Shown here: positions 46,117-53,703 of the stretch, one piece after another
Layout of the letters: each line of letters begins with the position of its first letter
Numbering within the stretch: the first letter of the stretch is position 1
Assembly (NCBI GenBank): GCA_964486135.1
Contig: CAZAKT010000005.1
Span: 3,810-67,809, forward strand
Reading direction: 5' to 3'
From: UBA4923 sp964486135
Lineage (GTDB): Bacteria > Bacillota > Clostridia > Saccharofermentanales > DTU023
DNA: 64,000 nt
The notes under the pieces: model-generated
Told to the model about the DNA's origin: nothing
Database searches by the model: none
Seen by the model: only the letters and a program-made list of their open reading frames with translations
Position numbers and translations under genes: made by a program

Positions 46117-47049
46117 TTAGATGGTCTGCTGGGCAATCCCCCTGATATTGGACAGTACCCAGTCAAATTCAGGCGCCGTCACGATGGAGAGGCAATAGCT
46201 ACAACGCGCTGATTGGGTCAAATCGATCGGGGCGCCGCAATGCGGGCAGTTGCGACTGGTTTCCTTGGCGCCATCAAGATCGGGCGCCGGGGTCCTGACC
46301 CCGATGGAGCGGATCATAGTCCACTCATAGGTCATAAATTTCTCCCGTTTCGGATCCCCACTCACCAGCTTGCCTGTCGCCCGGTCAATTGTATAGTCAG
46401 TAATCCGGGTCGTCAGACGGATGACCAGATTGTCATTTTGATCGTCTTGATAAAACTGTTTCAGGGCGACATTCATTATGGCAATCCGCTCGATCCGATT
46501 GATTTGGCCGCGGCTGATCAATTCCTGCAACTGCCGGCCCATCTGGCTGAAAAGATCATCCGTCAGCCGGGCCCGCATGGGCTCCCAATCCTGTGTCTCC
46601 CAGGCTCTCTGCATCTCTGAATAGAGATTGGAGACTTTTTCGCGCATCTCGGCTTCAGTAAAGAAGGGGTCTTGTTGCCTTATCTGATCGGCAATAGCGG
46701 TTGATTGCTCAGGCGGAACCGTGGTGACTGCCGGGCTGGTGCCCCTCCCGCCTTTTTGCTTGTTCCTGAAGATGAAGAAAACGATGATGATGAAGATGAT
46801 GAAGCCTATTGGAAGCCCCCCACCGCTGGAGCCACCGAAGCTCCCGCTGCTCGAAGAACCAAAATCGCTGCCGCCGCTCGAACCTCCCCAGCTTGGTGGA
46901 TCAAAATTGTAATCACTGTCGCCGCCAAAAAAACCTGCGTCGCCCGGGCTCGGATAGAATTGAACACCGGCATGGACCACTGAACTGAAGAATAATGAGA
47001 ATACAAGCAAGGCCAACAGTACAAGGGTGGTTCCGGCCGTTCGTTTCAT
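46117..47049 (-). CDS. Tim44-like domain membrane protein with C-terminal zinc ribbon
   Basis: A 310-residue exported or membrane protein. A signal-like hydrophobic N-terminus ends near VVHA (25), a Gly/Ser-rich low-complexity region runs over about residues 40-77, and one membrane span GFIIFIIIVFFIF follows near 82-95. The Tim44/TIM44-like domain (about 115-265) contains FFTEAEMREKVSNLYSEMQ and ends in a zinc ribbon CPHCGAPIDLTQSARCSYC near 273-291. Bacterial Tim44-domain proteins are poorly understood and may act in lipid or protein interactions. Apparently monocistronic. Confidence 0.85.
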   Translation of the reverse strand: MKRTAGTTLVLLALLVFSLFFSSVVHAGVQFYPSPGDAGFFGGDSDYNFDPPSWGGSSGGSDFGSSSSGSFGGSSGGGLPIGFIIFIIIVFFIFRNKQKGGRGTSPAVTTVPPEQSTAIADQIRQQDPFFTEAEMREKVSNLYSEMQRAWETQDWEPMRARLTDDLFSQMGRQLQELISRGQINRIERIAIMNVALKQFYQDDQNDNLVIRLTTRITDYTIDRATGKLVSGDPKREKFMTYEWTMIRSIGVRTPAPDLDGAKETSRNCPHCGAPIDLTQSARCSYCLSIVTAPEFDWVLSNIRGIAQQTI

Positions 47050-47173
47050 AGCTATCCGCCCTCCTTTTCTAGCCTACATCTTATACTAAAAAAAGGGGAA
47101 CCGCTATGAAGGGCAGGGGCCTTTTCCGCCAATCAGCGAAAGCCCCTGTCCACCAGGCAAGGCAGGGGAATTA

Positions 47174-48070
47174 TCAGTGTTGGCCCTTGCCGGCCGGCTT
47201 GCTTCGGTAGAGACGGATCAGGGCCTGGGTTCCCAGATCCTGGTCCCCGTCCCCGGCCATGGCCTCATAGAGATCCAGAACCGTGTGAAGCATGGGCAGA
47301 TCCACCCCTCTTGCCGCCATCTCCTCTTCGACAATACGCATATCCTTGATGAAATGCTTGATAAAAAAACCGGGTTCATGGTCGCCGGACAGGACCCTGG
47401 GCGCCATGTTGGCCAACTGCCAGCTCCCCGCCGCGCCGGCCCCAATGGCCTGAAGCAGGGTCTCCGGATCAAGTCCCGTCTTTTCAGCATAGAAGAGGGC
47501 CTCGGTCATGGCCGCCGTTGCGCCTGCCACCGCGATCTGGTTGGCGGCCTTGGCATGTTGCCCACTCCCCGCCGGCCCCATGTAGACGATATTTTTCCCC
47601 AGTAGATTGAAGAGGGGAAGGGCGCGATCGAAAGCCGCCCTGTCGCCACCGACCATGATGGAGAGGGTCCCTTCACGGGCACCGACATCACCCCCTGATA
47701 CAGGCGCATCCAGAAAATCGAGGCCGGCGTCGGCCGCTTGCCGGAAGAGCTCACTCGCCAGGGTGGGAGATGAGGTTGTCATATCGATTACCAGTGTCCC
47801 CGCTTTCGCAGAATCGAAGACGCCGCCTTCCCCCGTCATAACCTGCCGGACATCTTCAGGATAGCCGACAATGCTGATGACGGCCTGGGCCTCCCTTACC
47901 GCTTCCGCGATCGAACCCGCGCATACGGATCCGGTGGCACATGCAGTTGCCTCGGCCTTATCCCTGCTTCTATTGTAGACAGTGACCTGGTAGCCCTGCC
48001 GGCTGAGATGGCCTACCATGGAGGCGCCCATCACGCCGGTCCCAATAAAACCGATTCGCTCCAAGGCCAT
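47174..48070 (-). CDS. 3-hydroxyisobutyrate/tartronate semialdehyde reductase family dehydrogenase
   Basis: A 298-residue beta-hydroxyacid dehydrogenase. The NAD(P) loop is GFIGTGVMGASMVGHL, the substrate-binding block DAPVSGGDVGAREGTLSIMVGG lies near 122 and the catalytic lysine is in KAANQIAVAG near 171. The family includes GarR/GlxR (tartronate semialdehyde to glycerate) and 3-hydroxyisobutyrate dehydrogenase. It starts five bases after pdxS and shares its transcript, an unusual pairing: it might act in a PLP-related or glycine/serine step, but that is inference. Confidence 0.9.
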   Translation of the reverse strand: MALERIGFIGTGVMGASMVGHLSRQGYQVTVYNRSRDKAEATACATGSVCAGSIAEAVREAQAVISIVGYPEDVRQVMTGEGGVFDSAKAGTLVIDMTTSSPTLASELFRQAADAGLDFLDAPVSGGDVGAREGTLSIMVGGDRAAFDRALPLFNLLGKNIVYMGPAGSGQHAKAANQIAVAGATAAMTEALFYAEKTGLDPETLLQAIGAGAAGSWQLANMAPRVLSGDHEPGFFIKHFIKDMRIVEEEMAARGVDLPMLHTVLDLYEAMAGDGDQDLGTQALIRLYRSKPAGKGQH

Positions 48071-48075
48071 ACCCC

Positions 48076-48939
48076 TTATACCCCTCTCTCCGACATGATC
48101 AGATCAATCTCATCCGGATTGAGACCGACCATGGCTTCGCCCAGATCTTCGGATACACGGGCCAGGCGCTCGGGATCGTCGTAATGTTCACAGGCTTCGA
48201 CAATAGCCCTGGCCCGTTTGACTGGGTCGCCCGATTTGAAGATCCCCGATCCAACGAAGACACCCTCTGCGCCCAGTTGGCGCATAAGAGCTGCATCAGC
48301 GGGGGTCGCGACCCCGCCGGCGGAAAAATTGGCAACGGGCAGTCTGCCCTCCTTGTGGACATATCTCAGAAGATCCAGGGGAACCGCGAGATCGCGCGCC
48401 CGGACATAGAGCTCATCCTCACTCAAGGCCGCAACATCACGGATCTGTTCATTCATCTTCCGCAGGTGCTTGACAGCCTCAGCCACATCCCCGGTACCCG
48501 GTTCACCCTTGGTCCGCATCATGGCAGCGCCCTCCGCAATACGCCGAAGCGCCTCATCGAGGCCCCGGGCCCCGCATACGAAGGGGATCTCAAATTTGGT
48601 CTTGTCGATATGGTAAACCTGATCGGCCGGTGTCAGCACTTCGCTCTCATCGACAAAGTCGACACCGATTGCCTGCAGGATCTGCGCTTCAACAAAGTGG
48701 CCAATTCGAACCTTGGCCATGACCGGAATCCTGACCGCCTTCATAATGGCCTTGATCATGGCGGGATCACTCATTCGTGAAATGCCACCGGCTGCCCGGA
48801 TATCGGCGGGAACGCGCTCAAGGGCCATAACCGAGACGGCACCGGCCGCTTCGGCGATCTTCGCCTGCTCGACGTTGACAACATCCATAATGACGCCGCC
48901 CCTGAGGCTTTCAGCCAAGGCACGATCGAATTTTTTCAT
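48076..48939 (-). CDS. pdxS: Pyridoxal 5'-phosphate synthase subunit PdxS
   Basis: A 287-residue (beta/alpha)8 enzyme that makes PLP from ribose 5-phosphate, glyceraldehyde 3-phosphate and ammonia. Key residues align with the Bacillus enzyme: Asp19, the Schiff-base Lys76 in PVMAKVRIGH and Lys144 in MMRTKGEPGTGD. PdxT, the glutaminase partner, is not next to it and is not seen in the window. PLP is needed by the aminotransferase, SelA and the PLP lyase here. Start 48939 follows GGGAGG with good spacing. An attenuator-like structure lies in its leader. Confidence 0.95.
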   Translation of the reverse strand: MKKFDRALAESLRGGVIMDVVNVEQAKIAEAAGAVSVMALERVPADIRAAGGISRMSDPAMIKAIMKAVRIPVMAKVRIGHFVEAQILQAIGVDFVDESEVLTPADQVYHIDKTKFEIPFVCGARGLDEALRRIAEGAAMMRTKGEPGTGDVAEAVKHLRKMNEQIRDVAALSEDELYVRARDLAVPLDLLRYVHKEGRLPVANFSAGGVATPADAALMRQLGAEGVFVGSGIFKSGDPVKRARAIVEACEHYDDPERLARVSEDLGEAMVGLNPDEIDLIMSERGV

Positions 48940-48986
48940 CAGAACTAAACCTCCCACTCAGCTTCTATGACTAATGCCGGATATGC

Positions 48987-49044
48987 AAAAAAAGGCCTCC
49001 AATACCGGAGGTCATGCTGCTTGATTTGTAACCCATCACGGTAT
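48987..49044 (-). promoter_or_regulatory. Attenuator-like leader of pdxS
   Basis: In the minus direction a 7-base stem GACCTCC/GGAGGCC is followed by seven T (48987-49013), an intrinsic terminator 48 bases before pdxS and downstream of its promoter. The upstream leader segment CGATACCG (49046-49039) can pair over eight bases with CGGTATTG, which forms the loop and part of the terminator stem. The two structures exclude each other, the layout of a transcription attenuator. A short reading frame of 21 codons starting at ATGGGTTAC (about 49036) spans the terminator. Confidence 0.5.
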
Positions 49045-49051
49045 CGCTCCC

Positions 49052-49080
49052 AGTATACGCCGCTGTCCCCTATTACGCAA
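49052..49080 (-). promoter_or_regulatory. Promoter of pdxS
   Basis: TTGCGT (49075-49080) and TATACT (49052-49057) are 17 bases apart on the reverse strand. Transcription from about 49045 gives a 106-base leader containing the attenuator-like structure. Confidence 0.65.
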
Positions 49081-49120
49081 GAAATTGATCCGGCAGGGAG
49101 GGCTTTATCGGGCCTTGGAA

Positions 49121-49171
49121 TTGACAGTCCCCTCCTATATCGATATTATGTTATCGATATAGGAGGGGACT
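49121..49171 (+). promoter_or_regulatory. rex promoter embedded in a perfect 20-bp inverted repeat
   Basis: TTGACA (49121-49126) and TATTAT (49144-49149) are 17 bases apart. A perfect inverted repeat with 20-base arms (49126-49145 and 49152-49171) and a six-base centre covers the spacer, the -10 and the AGGAGGGG ribosome-binding site, ending one base before the rex ATG. Because transcription should start near 49156, most of the left arm is outside the RNA, so the repeat is better read as a DNA operator than as an RNA hairpin. TATCGATA is present twice at its core. Confidence 0.82.
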
Positions 49172-49786
49172 ATGGCAGTCAGACCTTTCTCGCTTCAAAC
49201 ACTGCAGCGTTTACCCTATTACCTTGACTATCTACGGGGGATGGATACGGAGCATATCTCCGCAACCACCCTGGCCGGTGAATTCGGCCTGAATGAAGTC
49301 CAGGTCCGCAAGGACCTGGCCTCCGTCAGCCGTCAAGCGGGCCGGCCCCGCAAGGGTTTCAACAGAATGGCCCTGATAGGCGATATTGAGGATGTCCTGG
49401 GCTATGGCAGGATCGATAAGGCCATCATCGTTGGGGTGGGCCACCTGGGGACAGCCCTTGCCAACTACGGGGGATTTGAAAACTACGGTCTAAAGATCGT
49501 GGCAGGTTTCGATAAAAAAATGGAAGTGGAAGGTCGGCTGAATGATATGCCTGTCTACCCTTCCGGAACCCTGGTCGACCAGGTCAGGCGCTTGGGGGTC
49601 AGGCTGGGGATCATTACGGTGGATGCTGCCGAGGCCCAGCTGGTTTGTGACAGGCTGGTGGAAGCCGGTATCGAGGCCATCTGGAATTTTGCGCCTGTCC
49701 TCCTCCAGGTACCCGAGGGGATCATCGTCCAAAATGAGAACATGGCCTGCGCGCTCGCTGTCCTGAGTCACCATCTGCGTGGCTGA
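49172..49786 (+). CDS. rex: Redox-sensing transcriptional repressor Rex
   Basis: A 204-residue NADH/NAD+-responsive repressor. The winged helix occupies residues 8-60 (TLQRLPYYLDYLRGM, LAGEFGLNEVQVRKDLA), followed by a Rossmann domain with GVGHLGTAL at 88-96 and GFDKK near 110, plus the domain-swapped C-terminal helix. Rex represses fermentation and hydrogenase genes until NADH rises. Here it is followed by a hydrogenase-like sensor after 31 bases, likely one transcript, and it probably regulates itself through the palindrome around its promoter. Confidence 0.96.
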   Translation: MAVRPFSLQTLQRLPYYLDYLRGMDTEHISATTLAGEFGLNEVQVRKDLASVSRQAGRPRKGFNRMALIGDIEDVLGYGRIDKAIIVGVGHLGTALANYGGFENYGLKIVAGFDKKMEVEGRLNDMPVYPSGTLVDQVRRLGVRLGIITVDAAEAQLVCDRLVEAGIEAIWNFAPVLLQVPEGIIVQNENMACALAVLSHHLRG

Positions 49787-49817
49787 GGGGGGTCTTGAAA
49801 GACAAGGGGTTTAGCTT

Positions 49818-51536
49818 ATGACTGATTTCAACAAACAAGATAAGAGCATCAATATCATCGATACCAACCTGGCCAACTGCGTCGACTGTTACCGCTGTGT
49901 CCGCGCCTGCCCCGTCAAGGCCATCCGGGTAACGGGCGGGCACGCCCGCGTGGAAAGCGAGCTCTGCATCCAGTGCGGTACCTGCGTCCACGAGTGTCCC
50001 CAACATGCAAAAATAATCTATCCTTCCCTGGGCGAGGTCAAGGCCCTGATTGAGTCAGGTGCCCGGGTTGCTGCCACAGTCGCCCCCTCCTTTCCTGCGG
50101 CCTTCCCCGACTGGCAAAGCAAACGGATCGCGGCGGCCCTCCGGCATCTGGGTTTCTTCTATGTCGGCGAAACAGCCGATGGGGCGGAGGCCATTTCAAG
50201 GGAGTCCCTCCGTCAGATGGAGGCGGGAAGCATCTTCTCAGCCTGCCCTGCCGTGGTCCGCTACATCGAGCAGGAAAAACCGGAATTCCTGGACAGGATG
50301 ATCCCGGTTGCCTCCCCCATGATCGGTCATGCCAGGATCTTGAGAAAACGCTTGGGCCAGGAGATAAAAATTGTCTTCATCGGTCCCTGCGCGGCAAAAA
50401 AACAGGAAATCCTCCGACCTGAAAACCGGGGTGATGTCCAGGTTGTCCTCACTTTCGCCGAACTGGCCCAGTGGTTCGAAGAGGAGGGCGTCGACCTCCG
50501 GCAACTTCCGGTCGAAGCTTTCGATGACGAGGGCGGCTATGATCTGGCCCGCCTCTTCCCCCTCGAGGGGGGCATGCTTAAAACCTGCGGGATCTCCGTC
50601 GATGCCTCCACAGGCGACATCGTCCATCCCTGCGGAGCGTCGGCCATTGAGGCCCTCTTTGAGATACCGGTTGGTGAATGGGACTTCCAGGCCGCTGAAC
50701 CCCTCTTTTGCGAAGGAGGCTGCATCGGGGGACCCGGCTTCCCCTTTGAGGCTAATCTGTTCCAGCGCCGGCGCTTTGTCCTCGACTATGTCAAGGAAAA
50801 GGCCAGGGGGCTCCCTCCCACGCTGGAGGAAGGGGTTGATTTCAGTGTTTCCTTTGAAAAGCGGCGCAAAACCCTCTCCCTCTCCGATGTAAGTGACGTG
50901 GACATCGAGCGGGTCCTCTTTGAGACGGGCAAGGCGGATGAAAGCGAACGGCTGAACTGCGGCGCCTGTGGCTACCGGAGCTGCCGCGAAAAAGCCGCTG
51001 CCGTCGTTCTCGGCCTGGCCGAGGCTTCCATGTGCATCCCGCAGATGAGGCGGCTGGCCGAAAGAAAAATTGACCATATCATTGAACTCTCACCTGTTGG
51101 AATTGTCGTGCTTGACAAGGATCTGCACATCCAGCATATGAATCCGGCCTTCAGGGATATGTTCCTTTGCACCGACCTGGTCATCGGGCGTGAGATCAGC
51201 TACCTGATCCAGGCCGATGGCTACGAGGCTGCCGCCTCCGGCGCGGGTGACGCCATTGAGGCAGTACGCGCCAAATACGGCAAACGCTACCATGAAATTG
51301 TCTACCGGTCTGAGGACGACAGCCAGTACATCGGCTTCTACCTGAATCTTTCCAAGATCAAGCTGGATGGCAATCAGATGGATCTTATCCGGGAGCAAAC
51401 GGTTAACCAGGCCCGGGAACTGCTCCAGCATCAGATCGAATTCGCCCAGAATATGGCCCAGTATCTTGGTGAAAGCACGGCCGAAAGCGAAGCCCTGGTC
51501 AAGCATATGATCAACCTTTACGAGGAACAGACCTAG
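49818..51536 (+). CDS. HydS-type [FeFe]-hydrogenase-like sensor with PAS domain
   Basis: A 572-residue protein. Residues 15-70 hold two [4Fe-4S] ferredoxin motifs (Cys21, 24, 27, 31 and CIQCGTCVHECP). An H-cluster domain (about 75-350) follows with SACPAVVRYIE, IGPCAAKKQE and FCEGGCIGGPG as the three cysteine motifs. A further Fe-S motif NCGACGYRSCREKA lies near 377, then a PAS domain (about 420-520) and a C-terminal helix. Compared with catalytic enzymes, motif 1 lacks the TSCCPxW form, so it is probably a H2 or redox sensor (group C). The phosphatase encoded next is the likely output partner. Confidence 0.92.
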   Translation: MTDFNKQDKSINIIDTNLANCVDCYRCVRACPVKAIRVTGGHARVESELCIQCGTCVHECPQHAKIIYPSLGEVKALIESGARVAATVAPSFPAAFPDWQSKRIAAALRHLGFFYVGETADGAEAISRESLRQMEAGSIFSACPAVVRYIEQEKPEFLDRMIPVASPMIGHARILRKRLGQEIKIVFIGPCAAKKQEILRPENRGDVQVVLTFAELAQWFEEEGVDLRQLPVEAFDDEGGYDLARLFPLEGGMLKTCGISVDASTGDIVHPCGASAIEALFEIPVGEWDFQAAEPLFCEGGCIGGPGFPFEANLFQRRRFVLDYVKEKARGLPPTLEEGVDFSVSFEKRRKTLSLSDVSDVDIERVLFETGKADESERLNCGACGYRSCREKAAAVVLGLAEASMCIPQMRRLAERKIDHIIELSPVGIVVLDKDLHIQHMNPAFRDMFLCTDLVIGREISYLIQADGYEAAASGAGDAIEAVRAKYGKRYHEIVYRSEDDSQYIGFYLNLSKIKLDGNQMDLIREQTVNQARELLQHQIEFAQNMAQYLGESTAESEALVKHMINLYEEQT

Positions 51537-51539
51537 GCC

Positions 51540-52679
51540 ATGCTCCACTACGACCTGGAAATCCGCCAGCACCGGAAGGAGGGGAACTACCTATGTGGCG
51601 ACCACACGGTCGCCTTCAGCTTCAAGGATTCCTACTATTTCGCCATCTTCGACGGGATCGGCTCCGGCGTCTTTGCCAACCTGGCCGCCATCGGCAATGC
51701 GGGCCGTTGGAGCAGGATGATCCGGGAGGGCATATCCATCAGTGAGGCCTGCGAGATAATCGCGTCCGACATGGACCAGACAAGAAGCGCCCACTCCCCC
51801 TTTACCGCCTTTTCCGCCCTCATGCTGACCCGCTACGGGAATGCCCTCCTCTACGCCTTCGAGGCGCCAAAGGCGATCCTGAGACGCGGCAGGGTCTCTC
51901 AAGTCCTTGAGCCCCACCTTTATGACATTGGAGGGGGGCAACTGGGAGAAACGAGACTTGACCTTGAAGAGGGGGATGTGCTCTTCCTTTTCAGTGACGG
52001 AGTAGCCCAGGCTGGCCTTGGCAAGGCCTATCCGCTCGGCTGGGGCGAGGCTGGCGCAGCCTCCTACCTCCAGGTCTGCAGCAGGGAATACCCCGACAGC
52101 GAGATTCTTGACCATCTCATCCAACGTTGCCAGCTCCTTTCCGGCGACAGCCATGCGGATGACACGACAGCCCTCATGATCAAGGCCGTAAAAGCCAAAC
52201 ACCTCAGCCTCTTCTCGGGACCGCCGGCCTCCCGGGGTCAGGACAAGGCCTTCGCGGAAGCCTTCGAAAATGCGGCGGGCCACCGGGTGATCTGCGGCTC
52301 TTCAACGGCCGAGGTCCTGGCACGGGAACTCCGCGTCCGCCTCTCCTTCCTGTCCGAGGGTGAGGGCATGCATTCGCCACCCCAGTATTTTATGAAGGGG
52401 GCGGACCTGGTCACGGAAGGGGCCCTGGCTCTCAACCAGGCGACCAACCTGCTGGAGGCCGACCCGCTTGAAATCCAGGGGGACACGCCCGCGGAGCAAC
52501 TGGCCCGCTTCCTGCTGAAGGCCGATGTAATTGATATCTATGAAGGCAAGGCCAGGAACGAGGCCCACCGTGCCCTCTTTTTCCGCCAACTGGGTATCAG
52601 GCCACGCAAGGAGGCCCTGCGAAGCATTATGCAGGCCCTTGAGGACAGGGGCAAAAGGATTCATTACCACGCTTTCTAA
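51540..52679 (+). CDS. SpoIIE-family (PP2C-type) protein phosphatase
   Basis: A 379-residue Ser/Thr phosphatase. The PP2C-like domain covers about 1-225: metal-binding acidic residues are in YFAIFDGIGSG near 37, LFLFSDGVAQAG near 147 and SHADDTTALMI near 203. The region from 230 to 379 is a helical extension of unclear role. It starts three bases after the hydrogenase-like sensor, a pairing typical of group C sensory hydrogenases, so it probably converts the redox or H2 signal into dephosphorylation of a regulator such as an anti-sigma-factor antagonist. Confidence 0.92.
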   Translation: MLHYDLEIRQHRKEGNYLCGDHTVAFSFKDSYYFAIFDGIGSGVFANLAAIGNAGRWSRMIREGISISEACEIIASDMDQTRSAHSPFTAFSALMLTRYGNALLYAFEAPKAILRRGRVSQVLEPHLYDIGGGQLGETRLDLEEGDVLFLFSDGVAQAGLGKAYPLGWGEAGAASYLQVCSREYPDSEILDHLIQRCQLLSGDSHADDTTALMIKAVKAKHLSLFSGPPASRGQDKAFAEAFENAAGHRVICGSSTAEVLARELRVRLSFLSEGEGMHSPPQYFMKGADLVTEGALALNQATNLLEADPLEIQGDTPAEQLARFLLKADVIDIYEGKARNEAHRALFFRQLGIRPRKEALRSIMQALEDRGKRIHYHAF

Positions 52680-52709
52680 GCGGGCCTGGCCTCGTGATAT
52701 GATACGGAC

Positions 52710-53687
52710 ATGGGCCCAATACCAGAAAAACCTCTGATCATCATCAACCCTATGGCAGGCCGCTACAAGGCACCTGATTCCGCGGCCCTCCTCCGCCGCG
52801 AACTGGAGCGGAGAGGGGCTTCCGTCCGTGAAATCTTTACGACGGGGATCGGCGACGCCCGGGCGATCGCTTCCCGTGAAGCCGGGAAACATGACCTGGT
52901 CGTCGCCTGTGGCGGTGACGGCACCCTGTCGGAAGTCATTTCTGGACTTATGGCGGTTGAATCACCGCCTGATGTTGGTTTTTTGCCGGTGGGATCAACC
53001 TGTGATATAGCCCGGACCTTCCAGCTCAGCGCCAAACCGGTCCAAGCCGCCCACGAGATGGTGAGCGGAGTCGCCTATGCCATTGACATTGGCCAAATCA
53101 AGGGCAGCCCTCCCCTTCTTCGCGATGACCTGCCCCTGGGCGTAGTTCCAGACGATCCGGATCTCCTGCCGGACTATTTTACCTACGTGGCGAGTTTTGG
53201 CGCTTTCACTGAAACCTCCTACGCGACCGGCCGTGAACTGAAGCGGTCCCTGGGACATTTCGCCTACATCCTGAAAGGTCTCCAGTCCGTGCCTGGCATC
53301 CGCCCCCAAATCTGCAGGGTCCTCCTCGATGGTGAGGACTATTCCGGTAAATATATCTTCGGCGGGGTCCTCAATTCTTTCTCGGTCGGAGGCATGGTCA
53401 AGCTGGATCAGGTCTATCTGGACGATGGTTATTACGAGGTCCTCCTCATTGAGCCCCCGCGAAATCTGGGCCAGACGGCCAGTCTTCTTTCCCAGCTGCT
53501 CAGGCGGCAAACAGGGGCTTCCATAATCCGAAGACAGGCCCGGGAGATCGTTTTCAGCTTCCCTGAACCCCTTTCATTCACCGTTGACGGGGAATATGGG
53601 GGGACACGGACAGACTGGACAATCACCAACATCCCTCAAGCCATCAGACTCCGCGTACCTAGGCCTCCCGGGAACCGGGCCCCCTGA
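52710..53687 (+). CDS. Diacylglycerol/lipid kinase family protein (YegS/BmrU-like)
   Basis: A 325-residue lipid kinase. Family marks are the first strand PLIIINPMAGRYK, the catalytic loop ACGGDGTLSEVISGL with GGDGT at 68-72, and GFLPVGSTCDIARTF near 93, where the usual GTxND is GSTCD. The second domain ends with FTVDGEYG near 287. It may phosphorylate diacylglycerol or undecaprenol. The start lies 30 bases past the phosphatase gene; no strong ribosome-binding site is seen, but the first strand requires this ATG. Confidence 0.92.
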   Translation: MGPIPEKPLIIINPMAGRYKAPDSAALLRRELERRGASVREIFTTGIGDARAIASREAGKHDLVVACGGDGTLSEVISGLMAVESPPDVGFLPVGSTCDIARTFQLSAKPVQAAHEMVSGVAYAIDIGQIKGSPPLLRDDLPLGVVPDDPDLLPDYFTYVASFGAFTETSYATGRELKRSLGHFAYILKGLQSVPGIRPQICRVLLDGEDYSGKYIFGGVLNSFSVGGMVKLDQVYLDDGYYEVLLIEPPRNLGQTASLLSQLLRRQTGASIIRRQAREIVFSFPEPLSFTVDGEYGGTRTDWTITNIPQAIRLRVPRPPGNRAP

Positions 53688-53703
53688 AAGAGGAGGATCA
53701 GGC

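Noticed and set aside
49126..49171. Rex palindrome as an RNA hairpin sequestering the ribosome-binding site
   Set aside because: The promoter -10 lies inside the repeat, so the transcript from about 49156 would lack the left arm.
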